A stretch of 16,491 bases of DNA from an uncultured Clostridia bacterium (GCA_947166955.1 CAMVGI010000006.1:1-16491), one strand, 5' to 3'. Shown: positions 7,901 through 15,215, counted from the stretch's first letter. A program made the numbers and translations. The notes: a model not told the origin generated them from the sequence alone.

Positions 7901-8092
7901 GACGTCTGCCTTTTTTGCGGTCCGGTTGACGACCGCCGTGATCGTCACGGTAAATTGGACGTGGCTGTCCCCGGTGGTTTTCACCGCCTCAAAGGTAACG
8001 ACGTCGTCCGCCGCGCGCGAGGTCGCCGGCAGGAAGCCGAACGCGAGGACAAAGCACAGGAGCAGCGCTAGAAAACGGGTTTTCTTTTTCAT
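4952..8092 (-). CDS. Exported SLH-anchored protein with predicted papain-like peptidase domain
   Basis: A 1046-residue surface protein. Residues 1-28 are a signal peptide (MKKKTRFLALLLCFVLAFG onward). A beta-rich N-terminal region runs to about 200. Residues 255-440 look like a papain-fold cysteine peptidase: GSCLGMSVMSGLFF with C270, RGHAVLAFKV with H373, and VSVYDPNCPD with D393, in the C-H-D order of that fold. A low-complexity Gly/Thr/Val beta region follows (about 450-640), then SLH repeats (a partial one near 700-735, clearer ones at about 752-800 and 812-870). A Pro/Thr linker (880-905) leads to a 130-residue C-terminal domain I do not recognise. The ATG at 8090-8092 is preferred over upstream in-frame starts because GGAGGA and the signal peptide both fit it. 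It is first in a three-gene operon. SLH repeats normally bind pyruvylated wall polymers. Confidence 0.88.
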   Translation of the reverse strand: MKKKTRFLALLLCFVLAFGFLPATSRAADDVVTFEAVKTTGDSHVQFTVTITAVVNRTAKKADVTFTRSNFAFKGKEDKEYLKEEYPDSYKAYLAFSSQNYGHLTADVVEDKLDYDQGNVNFRLENFSWDTAKFQLENPFAPNGFVGRFIVINKWKKVTVGGLGNGHVGLGESDEYGSAQYSFKQVGNAPSEPQGREYTIKRDNFSFSNARSSFVSTSARPQIFGGQYFESGTYGAMLDGTAYNTLTNSGKASQIAAVNAFLSEGWQGSCLGMSVMSGLFFEELIALDRFGTASDVFGLAAPVENDALMRTITYYQIADNNTRYKAAELPDLSEQLASKLVKSLQDDPQSPVVVRFRLTKVSGKEEELVLRGHAVLAFKVEEKNAGYDVSVYDPNCPDETRHLYIDDMRQVSLPDYANTYLTRIDKAETLYNANLYYPAPASGEAVIHTNGDVDLEVGGASASIRGEKKTGDLPVETGGENGSGETVIYVPVSGGQSIRVRRLGGAHASVQTGNTFALITGGAEEVTVNADGSVTAKTNGSAGSLAVASDKTGGSLFGTTVETKAPEITVAPTGTGANVTTSGGTADITVSGTTDSVKFEGVDTSKGVDVENSGKNSTLSSDGREIAKGTANAGGGTTQNTPAQPAADKQQIGNNAAQKAGGNSAQIVSARRDGGDTSGFRSRHRNVKYSAWAEKEIAIADDFEIIPSALLQKLQGNITRREFAQLVYNTVKAATGMTDADMAKYAAKPSNAYASQYSDPAVAFAYGVGIVGGYEDGSFRPENTITREQAAKMLVVMAELLGKLTSESGAKQFRDAPNNWAQTYINKISSITSPYSGQRVMGGDEKNNFMPNGTFTTEQAVATMLRMFESVVGEKSGYSGGVITPTNPVSPTPSPAPAQTNTTVTTVEDRDQTGYTPKDWSWVAEGEGYGRKYFTSGKYVRDDGRAVIYIDSGDSSDGFSYQLFVMAGGAKQENYEAHDFSGGTSYCWASNSSENKADDTSNGLLFHSLGNGCMILKTNWLDEMYLAYDLSSGDSGDVFYLVREKK

Positions 8093-8137
8093 GGTCGATC
8101 TCCTCCAGATGTAAAGTGGGGGGACGCTGATGCAATC

Positions 8138-8166
8138 ATTATAATCGATGGATTTCATTTTGTACA
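8138..8166 (-). promoter_or_regulatory. Promoter of the SLH-peptidase operon
   Basis: On the minus strand a consensus TATAAT (8138-8143) follows TGTACA (8161-8166) after 17 bases. The -35 matches consensus at four of six positions. The start codon lies about 45 bases downstream. Confidence 0.6.
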
Positions 8167-8214
8167 TAGATTTATGACGTTCTCGGCCGGTCCTTTCCTT
8201 TTCCGCTTTCATCT

Positions 8215-8222
8215 GGTATAAT
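8215..8222 (+). promoter_or_regulatory. Candidate extended -10 promoter upstream of the VWA gene
   Basis: TGGTATAAT (TGnTATAAT, core at 8217-8222) is an extended -10 element; no good -35 is seen at 17 bases. A second TATAAT lies at 8287-8292, nearer the gene (ATG at 8326), also without a properly spaced -35. One or both may drive the VWA-macrodomain pair. Confidence 0.45.
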
Positions 8223-8248
8223 GGAGTCAAATGGCAGGACGTGCATTT

Positions 8249-8265
8249 GTCGCTTTGCGAGCGAC
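8249..8265 (+). other. Small hairpin between two candidate -10 boxes
   Basis: GTCGCT and AGCGAC pair around TTGCG and are followed by CTTTT. It could be a weak terminator/attenuator for a transcript starting at the upstream -10, or an operator. The stem is only 6 bp, so chance is possible. Confidence 0.3.
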
Positions 8266-8325
8266 CTTTTGACACGGCAGCCTCCGTATAATGAGCATAC
8301 AAACTCAGAAACGGAGGACAAAACC

Positions 8326-8967
8326 ATGAAAAACAACATCACCGAACTCGTTTGCATCCTTGACCGCAGCGGCTCCATGAGCGGATTGGAGGGCGACACC
8401 GTCGGCGGCTTCAACGCGCTCATCGAAAAGCAGAAGAAGGAAGACGGCGTCTGCTATGTCTCCACCGTGCTCTTTAATACGGAGTGCGAGGTGCTTCACG
8501 ACCGTGTGCCCCTGGAGAAGATCAAGCCCATGACGGCGGACGACTATGTCCCCGGCGGATGCACGGCGCTGCTCGACGCCATCGGCGGGGCGATCCACCA
8601 CATCGGCAGCATCCACAAGTACGCAAGGCCCGAGGATGTGCCCGAGCACACGATCTTCGTCATCACGACCGACGGCCTTGAAAACGCCAGCCGCCGCTAC
8701 GGCAGCGCCAAGGTCAAGGAGATGATCGAGCATGAGAAGGAGAAGTACGGTTGGGAGTTCATCTTCCTCGCGGCGAACATCGACGCGGTGGAGACGGCGG
8801 AGCACATCGGCATCTCCCGCAACCGCGCGGCGAATTACCGCGCCGACGCCATGGGCACGGGCAGGATGTTCTGCGCCATGTCCAAGGCGGTCAGCTCCAT
8901 GAGATGCAGCGAGGAACTCGCCGCCGACTGGGCGGAGGACCTGGAAAGGGACGCAAAACGCAGATAA
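8326..8967 (+). CDS. VWA (von Willebrand factor A) domain protein
   Basis: A 213-residue stand-alone VWA protein with no signal peptide or membrane helix, so cytoplasmic. The metal-ion-dependent adhesion site is complete: D13-R-S15-G-S17 in [10 protein letters not shown]80 in [10 protein letters not shown] and D116 in [12 protein letters not shown]. Such proteins bind partners through the metal and usually act as assembly or regulatory factors, as in the TerY group of Ter stress systems. I chose the ATG at 8326 because ACGGAGGA precedes it and the fold starts immediately. The macrodomain gene begins 19 bases after its stop, so the two form one operon and probably one functional module. Its exact partner is not shown by sequence. 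Confidence 0.88.
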   Translation: MKNNITELVCILDRSGSMSGLEGDTVGGFNALIEKQKKEDGVCYVSTVLFNTECEVLHDRVPLEKIKPMTADDYVPGGCTALLDAIGGAIHHIGSIHKYARPEDVPEHTIFVITTDGLENASRRYGSAKVKEMIEHEKEKYGWEFIFLAANIDAVETAEHIGISRNRAANYRADAMGTGRMFCAMSKAVSSMRCSEELAADWAEDLERDAKRR

Positions 8968-8986
8968 AGACACCGGAGGGAAAATC

Positions 8987-10060
8987 ATGCCGTTTCAGAT
9001 CATCAGACAGGACATCACGCAGATGAAGTGCGACGCCATCGTGAACGCCGCGAACAACACGCTGCTCGGCGGTGGCGGCGTGGACGGCATGATCCACCGC
9101 GCGGCGGGACCGGAGCTTCTGGACGAGTGCCGGACGCTCCACGGCTGCGAGACCGGACAGGCAAAGATCACCAAGGGCTACCGGCTGCCGGCAAAGTACG
9201 TCATCCACACGGTCGGCCCGATCTGGCAGGGCGGAGGGTACGGCGAGCGCGAGCTGCTCGGGTCGTGCTATCGCACTTCCCTGGAGCTTGCGGTCGAAAA
9301 CGGCTGCGAGAGCGTGGCGTTTCCGCTGATCTCCTCGGGCGTTTTCGGCTATCCCAAGGCGGAGGCGCTGCGGGTGGCGACCGAGACGATCACGGACTTT
9401 CTTGCCGAGCACGATATGACGGTCTATCTCACCGTCTACGGACGCAACAGCTATGTCATCAGCACGGAGCTGTACTCCGACGTGCAAAGCTTCATCGACG
9501 ACCATTATGTCGCGGAGCACACAGACGATGCGGCGGAGAAAAGGCGGCGCGGCGCGCTGTTCAGCCAGATCGGCTTTGCCCGGAAGCGCGAGCCATCGGA
9601 GGCGTGCGGCGATACGTGTCAGGACGCGTCCGCCGCGCTGCCGCAGCTTTCGTCGGCGTTTCAGGGCGCGGCGATGGCTTCGGCGGTCAGTCTGGAGGAT
9701 ATGCTCAACTCCATGGACGAGAGCTTCGGGCAGATGGTGCTGCGCAAGATCGACGAGAAGGGCATGAAGGATACCCAGTGCTACAAAAAGGCAAACATCG
9801 ACCGCAAGCTTTTCTCCAAGCTCCGCAGCGACCCCAATTACAAGCCGAGCAAACCGACGGCGCTGGCGTTTGCCATTGCGCTGGAACTGCCGCTGGACGA
9901 GACCAACGACCTGCTGCGCAAGGCGGGATACGCGCTTTCCGGAAGCAGCAAATTCGACGTCATCATCGAATACTTTATCCGGAAGCAAAAATACGACATC
10001 TACGAAATCAACGAAACGCTGTTCGCCTTTGATCAAGCGCTTTTGGGTTCGTTGGGATGA
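8987..10060 (+). CDS. Macrodomain (ADP-ribose hydrolase-like) protein with C-terminal helical domain
   Basis: A 357-residue cytoplasmic protein. Residues 1-170 are a MacroD-type macrodomain: [20 protein letters not shown] (20-39) has the catalytic-site Asn and Asp (N20, N23, D33), IHTVGP lies at 73-78, and [15 protein letters not shown] (113-127) is the phosphate loop. The family removes ADP-ribose from proteins or deacetylates O-acetyl-ADP-ribose. A low-complexity linker (about 178-243) leads to a helical region (244-357) containing [20 protein letters not shown] and then [19 protein letters not shown], which looks like an XRE-type helix-turn-helix followed by further helices ([20 protein letters not shown]). 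It may therefore bind nucleic acid or a partner protein (inference). CGGAGGG precedes the ATG. It is co-transcribed with the VWA gene. Confidence 0.9.
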   Translation: MPFQIIRQDITQMKCDAIVNAANNTLLGGGGVDGMIHRAAGPELLDECRTLHGCETGQAKITKGYRLPAKYVIHTVGPIWQGGGYGERELLGSCYRTSLELAVENGCESVAFPLISSGVFGYPKAEALRVATETITDFLAEHDMTVYLTVYGRNSYVISTELYSDVQSFIDDHYVAEHTDDAAEKRRRGALFSQIGFARKREPSEACGDTCQDASAALPQLSSAFQGAAMASAVSLEDMLNSMDESFGQMVLRKIDEKGMKDTQCYKKANIDRKLFSKLRSDPNYKPSKPTALAFAIALELPLDETNDLLRKAGYALSGSSKFDVIIEYFIRKQKYDIYEINETLFAFDQALLGSLG

Positions 10061-10074
10061 CGCTGCTTTTCCTT

Positions 10075-10127
10075 AAAAAAGGCGGGATCAGGAGCCCCAA
10101 AAAGGGCTTCCTGATCCCGCTTCCTTT
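10075..10127. terminator. Bidirectional hairpin terminator
   Basis: GCGGGATCAGGA (10082-10093) pairs with TCCTGATCCCGC (10109-10120), with inner GCCC/GGGC pairing around a loop of A's and a one-base bulge. On the minus strand it is followed by CCTTTTTT, a strong T-run; on the plus strand by TTCCTTTG. It separates the convergent macrodomain gene and the leader-peptide gene. Confidence 0.92.
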
Positions 10128-10131
10128 GTCT

Positions 10132-10458
10132 TCAGCATTTGCTAAGGCCGTAGTAGTCCTCGATATCGACTTTCGCCCGGGCGTGTTTGCCATGCCTTCT
10201 GTATGATTCTCCCAGCCATTCCTTGTATCCTCGTATACCGCGGAGTTCCTCGGTACTGATCCCGTTGTCCCTCGCATACTTCAAAATGGCGTCCATATGT
10301 TTGGTTCTGCCTACAGCCTCAATTTCATAGGAGTCGTCGTCGCTAAGCAGAAATGTGTTCAATCCATCAACATATAACAACCCGCCGGCGACGTTTTCCA
10401 GCAGCTCGTCCGGCAGCTCTATGTTGTACTTTCCGGCAAGCAGCATCAGCTCGTCCAT
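10132..10458 (-). CDS. Nif11-like double-glycine leader peptide precursor (downstream frame)
   Basis: A 108-residue product if started at ATG 10456-10458, which has AAAGGAG 8-9 bases upstream. Residues 1-26 (MDELMLLAGKYNIELPDELL then ENVAGG) have the form of a Nif11-type RiPP/bacteriocin leader ending in a Gly-Gly processing site at 25-26. The following 82 residues would be the cargo. They are rich in charged residues, include YEIEAVGRTKHMDAILKYA and end in a single Cys, and I do not recognise them; one Cys rules out an ordinary lanthipeptide-type core. The frame is open further upstream and there encodes KAKECKSMDELM, which would continue the neighbouring 38-residue frame if one base were added. 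No modifying enzyme or C39-type exporter lies in the window. It is either a living overlapping gene or the 3' part of a frameshifted precursor. Confidence 0.65.
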   Translation of the reverse strand: MDELMLLAGKYNIELPDELLENVAGGLLYVDGLNTFLLSDDDSYEIEAVGRTKHMDAILKYARDNGISTEELRGIRGYKEWLGESYRRHGKHARAKVDIEDYYGLSKC

Positions 10459-10562
10459 GCTCTTGCACTCCTTTGCTTTTCCCTCTGTTCGTCGGTCAGG
10501 CTGTCCCACAGTTCCTTCAACGCTTTGTTCAGCTCATTCACCTTGCTTTCGTTTTCGCTCAT
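10446..10562 (-). CDS. 38-residue ORF: N-terminal part of the Nif11-like leader, frame -1 to the next gene
   Basis: From ATG at 10560-10562 to TGA at 10446-10448 the frame reads MSENESKVNELNKALKELWD, then SLTDEQREK, then QRSARAWTS. Up to residue 29 this looks like the first helices of a Nif11-type leader. The natural continuation (AKECKSMDELML) lies in the -1 frame of the overlapping downstream gene. The shift point is the A-run at about 10474-10480. An AAGG site lies before the ATG. The ORF overlaps the downstream start by 13 bases, so translational coupling is possible. Too short to have been called by size alone; it is supported by codon sense and by the joined-leader logic. Confidence 0.5.
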   Translation of the reverse strand: MSENESKVNELNKALKELWDSLTDEQREKQRSARAWTS

Positions 10563-10681
10563 ATTATTACCTTCGCTTTTTGCGTCTTCCTGTGTTATGA
10601 TATGTTCCTTTTGACCCTTTATCTGTTGATACGCATGAAAACCGGAGATGGCAATAAATTTTTTGTTTCAGGACGTACCGC

Positions 10682-12778
10682 CTATCTTCTCCGCCGGTCG
10701 CCGTGTTTTTCGTAATACGCCTTTTTGTCGTCGTACATCGCCTGATCCGCGCGCTCGAACACCTCGGCATAGCCGGCGTCCGTCCCGGGGATATACACCG
10801 CCGCGCCCTTGGCGAAGGACAGGGGCACCACGTAGGGGCGTTCCGTACGGTTGACCTCCTCCAGCGTCCGATCCAGCAGAGCGAGGCGCTGGCGCATCGC
10901 TTCCAGCGTGCAGTTCGTTTCAAGCGCGATGAATTCATCCCCGCCGAAGCGGAAGATACGGGCGTTTCCGAGCGCTTTTTTCAGGTTTCTTCCCGCGTCG
11001 GCCAGCGCCAGATCGCCAAACTCGTGGCCGTAGGTGTCGTTGATGGTCTTCAGCCCGTTCAGGTCAAAGACCGCCACGGCGAAATTCGCCTTGTTCTCCT
11101 TGATCCTGCGCTCCATGTACTTGACGGTGTTTTGATAGGCTCTCTTGTTTCTAAGGCCCGTCAGGCTGTCCCGATACGCCTTGAAATGCGCGCGCCCGGC
11201 CGTGACGATCAGGCCGACGATGATCAGCGCCAGGAAGAACATCAGCACGATATGATCCAAGAAGAAGTCGGAAACCGAGTATTTCGAGTTGGCGCCGATG
11301 TAGGCATACATGGCGTTGGCCGTGCCGGACTTGTCCATGAGGGAAATCCCCCGGGAGATCAGGGAGTAGGCGACGTTGCCGCCTTTTTTCACGCCCATGC
11401 AGTAGTTGATGTTCTCGCCCAGCGTCAGGCGCTTGAGCGTCTGGTATTTCCGCTTCGCGAGCAGGGTCTCGGCCTGCCAGCTGTCAAAGAAGGTGCAGGT
11501 CGCTTTTCCCTGCTTTACCGCTTTCAGGCAGTCCTCCGGCGTATCCACGACACAGACTTCGCTCTGCGGATAATTCTCGGCCACAAAGTCTCGCTGGAAC
11601 GCGCTGCGGTCCGAGACGGCGATCCGCGCCGTGGTGGTCCCGTCGTGATACTCGCCCCGGTAGATCAGCTGGACGCTGGCCTCGACAAGATCGTTGGTCT
11701 GAACGATCCGCTGCTCCTCCGAGCTCCAAATGCTGTCATACACGGGAAAGGCGACGTCGATCTCTCCGGATTGGAGGGCGGCGATCAGGTCGGTGTAGCG
11801 GGGATAGGCTTTGTATTCGACGCCGATCCGCTCCGACAGGCCGAGCTGCTCCTGCCACTGCCGGAGAATGTCCGTGATCACGCCGCTGACGGTTCCGTCC
11901 TTGTCGGAGCCGCAATAGGGCATGTAGTCGGCGATGCAGCCCACACGGACGCAGCTGTGGCTGTCGACCCACGCGCTTTCCTCGTGAGAGAGGGCGGCGT
12001 TGACGGCCGTATGGGTAAAATACTTGATTTGCAGACTCTGGATGAAAAACGGATTGCTTTCCCTGAGGGCGGCAAGCGCTTTGTTGAGCTGCGCCAGCAG
12101 GTCGGTTCTGTCCTTGGCCACGGCAAGGTAATAGGAGGACTCCCCCACCATCACCACCGGAGCAAAGCCGGAGTTGGAGGCGACGTTGTTGTTCACCGCG
12201 ATCAGCGCGTCGATGGTCCCGTCCGCGAAAGCGGCGTCTCTGGTCTGGAAATCGTCAAACAGGACTTCCTCGCACGCCACGCCGGTCTCCTTCATCCACG
12301 CTTCAAAGTAGACCGTCATCAGATTGTTCCTCAGAACGCCGATGCGCTTTCCGTTCAGCGTGGACAGGTCGATGCCGCTGATTTCCTGGTTATCGGCCCT
12401 TTTGTAGATGTAGTAGGACTCAAGGCCCATCTCATAGGCGGGATAATTCATCAGCGACGCCCGCTCCTCCGTATAGGAAAGGCCCGCCAGCAGGTCGATC
12501 TCCCCCTTCAGAAACGCGTCGTACAGCTCCGACCAGCCGCCGGGCACATATTCGTATTCCCAGCCGGTGTAGTTGGAAACGCTCTGGAGGTACTGATAGG
12601 AATACCCGCTTTTCCGGTTTCCCTGTGCGTCGCCCTCCTGAAAACATTCGGAGATATACCAGCCCACCCGCACCGGACGGCTCTCGTTCGCATCAGCCTT
12701 CGCGCGCAGCGGCAGGGAGGAGAAAAGAAACAGGATAAGAACCAAACACGCCGCCGCGCGCTTTACAGTATATTTCAT
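10682..12778 (-). CDS. Diguanylate cyclase with two periplasmic-binding-protein sensor domains
   Basis: A 698-residue predicted cyclic di-GMP synthase. A signal peptide/anchor (about 7-27) is followed by two consecutive bacterial solute-binding (SBP_bac_3/PBPb) domains outside the membrane: the first from VRVGWYISECFQEG (about 36-255) and the second from VRVGCIADYMPYCG (about 277-495). One membrane helix follows (about 506-527), then GGDEF (about 535-698) with FDLNGLKTIND and RFGGDEF at 610-616 intact. No RxxD inhibitory site lies before GGDEF. Binding of an amino acid or other small solute outside probably controls the cyclase inside (inference from the family). The ATG at 12776-12778 is chosen over an upstream TTG because the signal peptide starts there; its ribosome site GAAAGGG is modest. 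The C-terminus is DRRRR, like the other GGDEF protein. No adjacent EAL gene is present. Confidence 0.93.
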   Translation of the reverse strand: MKYTVKRAAACLVLILFLFSSLPLRAKADANESRPVRVGWYISECFQEGDAQGNRKSGYSYQYLQSVSNYTGWEYEYVPGGWSELYDAFLKGEIDLLAGLSYTEERASLMNYPAYEMGLESYYIYKRADNQEISGIDLSTLNGKRIGVLRNNLMTVYFEAWMKETGVACEEVLFDDFQTRDAAFADGTIDALIAVNNNVASNSGFAPVVMVGESSYYLAVAKDRTDLLAQLNKALAALRESNPFFIQSLQIKYFTHTAVNAALSHEESAWVDSHSCVRVGCIADYMPYCGSDKDGTVSGVITDILRQWQEQLGLSERIGVEYKAYPRYTDLIAALQSGEIDVAFPVYDSIWSSEEQRIVQTNDLVEASVQLIYRGEYHDGTTTARIAVSDRSAFQRDFVAENYPQSEVCVVDTPEDCLKAVKQGKATCTFFDSWQAETLLAKRKYQTLKRLTLGENINYCMGVKKGGNVAYSLISRGISLMDKSGTANAMYAYIGANSKYSVSDFFLDHIVLMFFLALIIVGLIVTAGRAHFKAYRDSLTGLRNKRAYQNTVKYMERRIKENKANFAVAVFDLNGLKTINDTYGHEFGDLALADAGRNLKKALGNARIFRFGGDEFIALETNCTLEAMRQRLALLDRTLEEVNRTERPYVVPLSFAKGAAVYIPGTDAGYAEVFERADQAMYDDKKAYYEKHGDRRRR

Positions 12779-12799
12779 AAACAAAACCCTTTCGGTTGT

Positions 12800-12828
12800 C
12801 GTATAGTGGGCTTTCCCCAAAATGGCAA
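12800..12828 (-). promoter_or_regulatory. Promoter of the SBP-GGDEF gene
   Basis: On the minus strand TTGCCA (12823-12828) and TATACG (12800-12805) are 17 bases apart. The -35 matches five of six and the -10 four of six. It lies about 22 bases before the ATG, giving a short leader. Confidence 0.5.
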
Positions 12829-12869
12829 CATCTTTCAGCCGCCGGTATCATCCGCCGCGAACATCGCAG

Positions 12870-13307
12870 CTATTTTTTCAGTTCCAGATACGCAAGCTCC
12901 TCAAAGCCGTTTTTTCGGTACACGCGGATCGCGCGCTCGTTCTCCCGCTCGGCCTCCAGCCGGAGCACGGAATCGGGGTATTTTTCTTCGACATAGTTCA
13001 GGAAAGAGCCGCCTATCCCCAAGCCGCGGTATTCTTCGCGGATATATAAGTCCTCGATCCAGATGCACGGCTTGCCGAATTCCGTCGAAAAGCTTTTGGC
13101 GAGCATCGCGTAGCCCCGTATCGTTTCGCCGCTTTCGAAAACATAGCCCTCCGCATAAGGCGACGGCCCGACGCAGCAGTCGACGTCGCTGTTGAAGATC
13201 TCCTCCGAGCCGTTGCTCAGAACCGCGTCGGAGCGATAAAAGCGCCGCATCATTTCGATAACCTGCGCGCGGTCTTTCTCTTCCATTGCCCGGATGCTTA
13301 CAGACAT
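12870..13307 (-). CDS. GNAT-family N-acetyltransferase
   Basis: A 145-residue soluble acetyltransferase of normal family length. The strand IWIEDLYIREEYRG is followed by the acetyl-CoA loop RGLGIGG (R/QxxGxG/A form) and a helix SFLNYVEEKYPD. The C-terminal RLEAERENERAIRVYRKNGF is the usual motif B ending with the Y-x-K-x-GF turn. It transfers acetyl from acetyl-CoA to an amine; the substrate cannot be told. AAGGAG lies 8 bases before the ATG. It is divergent from the chemoreceptor gene and appears to have its own promoter, so it is not clearly linked to the GGDEF gene downstream, which is 92 bases away with its own promoter. Confidence 0.92.
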   Translation of the reverse strand: MSVSIRAMEEKDRAQVIEMMRRFYRSDAVLSNGSEEIFNSDVDCCVGPSPYAEGYVFESGETIRGYAMLAKSFSTEFGKPCIWIEDLYIREEYRGLGIGGSFLNYVEEKYPDSVLRLEAERENERAIRVYRKNGFEELAYLELKK

Positions 13308-13370
13308 TCTTTTGACTCCTTTGCAAACAGCGCGATCTCCGCGCCCGTTTGCTGTGTTTTGTTCACCTGT

Positions 13371-13398
13371 ACTTTATCAAATAAACAGGTTCTGTCAA
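13371..13398 (-). promoter_or_regulatory. Promoter of the GNAT gene
   Basis: On the minus strand a consensus TTGACA (13393-13398) is followed after 16 bases by TAAAGT (13371-13376), a four-of-six -10. Confidence 0.5.
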
Positions 13399-13428
13399 GA
13401 GGGTCTTGCGGAAATCGGCAATTCCCTC

Positions 13429-13457
13429 TTGCCAATTTGCATAAAATTCTTTATAAT
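13429..13457 (+). promoter_or_regulatory. Promoter of the chemoreceptor gene
   Basis: TTGCCA (13429-13434) and a consensus TATAAT (13452-13457) have a 17-base spacer. The ATG at 13527 is 70 bases downstream. This is a sigma-A-type rather than a sigma-28-type promoter, so the receptor is not obviously in a flagellar regulon. Confidence 0.8.
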
Positions 13458-13526
13458 TATAATGTAGTTTTGTACGCCTCGCACAGCGGCGTGTAAAAAA
13501 GGGCAAATTGAATGGGAGGAAATCGT

Positions 13527-15215
13527 ATGAAAACACGGAATTGGTTCAAAAAAGGCACGATTGCGGGCTCTTTGATGGGGTTTTCCCTCTTCATTGTCGT
13601 CACATTTATCGCCCTCGCCATCCTGATGACCTCTTTTCTGAGCGCGATCGGGAAGAACTTCGACGGGTTCTACCATGTGGAGTTCGTCACCGAGAAGTAC
13701 CAGATGGAGATCAGAAAAGACGTGCAGGTCATCAACAAGAGGCTGCTTTTTGCGCTCGTGTCCAACGACCCGAACGTCACGGCGGAGCAGAAGGCAGATC
13801 TCGAAAAACGCTTCAGCAAAATAAGCGGCTATTTCGGAACGATCTCCTCAAACCTCGACAACAAGGAGCTGGGCGACCGGCTGACCAAAAACTGGAACGC
13901 CGTGCGCGACGCGTCCTTTGAGATGATCAGTCTCATCGAGTCGGGCAATCGCACCGCCGCCCTCAATTACTACAACTCGACGCTCAACGAGGTCTCCGAA
14001 ACGCTCGCCGATTCGCTTGACGAGACGGGCGATCTGGCGGAGAAGGAGGCGGAAGCGAAGTATAACAAGACCATGCAGATCATCCGGCTCTCCACCGTCG
14101 TCTTTCTCGTGACCCTCGCGGCGATCATCGTGATCACCGCGTTCATCAGCCTGCGTCTCATCAGGAACATTGGAAACGACCTGCAGATCCTGATCGACGC
14201 TTCCGCCGAGATCGCCAAGGGCGATGTGCACGTCGATATCGATTATCACAAGCAAAACGAGATCGGCACGGTTGCCGACCAGCTGCGCAGGGCGATGGGC
14301 GCCATCGCCCAGTACATCGACGACATCAGCGGCGTCATGTCCAGAATGGCCGCCGGTCAGTTCAACGTGCGCTTCAGCCGCGAGTTCGACGGCGATTTCA
14401 AGGCGATCCAGGACGCCATCAACAGCTTCACCAGAGACATTTCCGACTCCATGCGCACGATCACGGAGGTTTCCTCCTCGGTTTCGGACGGCTCGACGCA
14501 GATGTCGGAGGGCTCGCAGTCCCTCGCCGAAGGCACCACGCGCCAGGCGTCCGCCATTGAGGAGATCTCCGCCACCATTCAGGACGTCTCCACGCAGATC
14601 ACCGCCACCGCGGACAACGCCTCGCAGGCGGGGCGCCTGTCCGAGAAGACGCAGGAGAAGGTCAACTATCAGGACGCCGAGATCCAGAACATGGTTTCGG
14701 CGATGTCCGAGATCAACGATACGTCCAAGGAGATCGAAAAGATCATCAAGACCATCGAGGACATCGCGTTCCAGACGAACATCCTCGCGCTCAACGCCGC
14801 GGTCGAGGCGGCGCGCGCGGGCGCGGCGGGCAAGGGCTTCGCCGTCGTCGCGGACGAGGTGCGCAATCTCGCCAACAAGTCGCAGGAGGCCGCGCAGAGC
14901 ACCTCGACGCTGATCACCGCCGCCATTTCCGCGGTCGGCAAGGGCGCGGAGATCGCGGACGCCACGGCGGAATCCATGAAGGAAGTCAAGGAGATGTCCG
15001 CGCAGACGGCGAAGCTCATCGTCGACATCGCCGAGGCCAGCCAGAACCAGAGCGAGTCCATCAAGCAGATCACGGAGGGCATCGACCAGATCTCGCAGGT
15101 CATCCAGACCAACGCCGCCACGGCGCAGGAGACCTCCGCGCTGTGTTCCTCGCTCAGCGGCCAGTCCAATCAACTGAGCGAGCGCGTCGCCAAGTTTGAG
15201 CTTCGCCGCGACTGA
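13527..15215 (+). CDS. Methyl-accepting chemotaxis protein
   Basis: A 562-residue membrane chemoreceptor. TM1 spans about 10-38, a four-helix-bundle-like sensor lies at about 40-180 and TM2 at about 184-212. HAMP follows (about 213-262), with a second HAMP-like unit containing [20 protein letters not shown] (about 274-300). The long signalling coiled coil runs from about 310 to the end. Its hairpin tip is canonical ([20 protein letters not shown], then [15 protein letters not shown]), the part that contacts CheA/CheW. There is no CheR-binding pentapeptide at the C-terminus, which is ELRRD. The ATG at 13527 is chosen because GGAGGA sits 6 bases upstream; an earlier in-frame ATG at 13512 overlaps that ribosome site. 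The sensor region is generic, so the ligand is unknown. Confidence 0.95.
   Translation: MKTRNWFKKGTIAGSLMGFSLFIVVTFIALAILMTSFLSAIGKNFDGFYHVEFVTEKYQMEIRKDVQVINKRLLFALVSNDPNVTAEQKADLEKRFSKISGYFGTISSNLDNKELGDRLTKNWNAVRDASFEMISLIESGNRTAALNYYNSTLNEVSETLADSLDETGDLAEKEAEAKYNKTMQIIRLSTVVFLVTLAAIIVITAFISLRLIRNIGNDLQILIDASAEIAKGDVHVDIDYHKQNEIGTVADQLRRAMGAIAQYIDDISGVMSRMAAGQFNVRFSREFDGDFKAIQDAINSFTRDISDSMRTITEVSSSVSDGSTQMSEGSQSLAEGTTRQASAIEEISATIQDVSTQITATADNASQAGRLSEKTQEKVNYQDAEIQNMVSAMSEINDTSKEIEKIIKTIEDIAFQTNILALNAAVEAARAGAAGKGFAVVADEVRNLANKSQEAAQSTSTLITAAISAVGKGAEIADATAESMKEVKEMSAQTAKLIVDIAEASQNQSESIKQITEGIDQISQVIQTNAATAQETSALCSSLSGQSNQLSERVAKFELRRD

Noticed and set aside
5072..8071. A 999-residue open frame on the plus strand opposite the SLH-peptidase gene
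   Set aside because: It is rich in Arg, Ala, Val and His with no domain, and arises because GC-rich codons on the other strand rarely give stops. The minus-strand gene has a signal peptide, SLH repeats and a ribosome site.
8270..8292. TTGACA followed by TATAAT as a promoter for the VWA gene
   Set aside because: The spacer is only 12 bases, too short for a normal sigma-A promoter. The TATAAT may still work with another -35.
8093..8302. N-terminal extension of the SLH-peptidase protein by 70 residues
   Set aside because: It would bury the signal peptide and cover the promoter; GGAGGA sits directly before the ATG at 8092.
8891..10036. A 381-residue open frame on the minus strand
   Set aside because: Antisense shadow of the macrodomain gene; no domain and no ribosome binding site.
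10474..10484. Programmed -1 frameshift heptamer in the leader-peptide gene
   Set aside because: In the upstream frame the site reads G GAA AAG, which does not fit X XXY YYZ. A simple one-base deletion or coupled overlapping ORFs explain it as well.
10563..10681. Cyclic di-GMP (GEMM) riboswitch ahead of the leader-peptide gene
   Set aside because: ACGCAAAAAGC resembles one GEMM segment, but the other conserved segments and stems are missing.
10703..13195. An 830-residue open frame on the plus strand
   Set aside because: It runs antisense across the SBP-GGDEF gene and the GNAT gene, both clear families, and has no recognisable motif.
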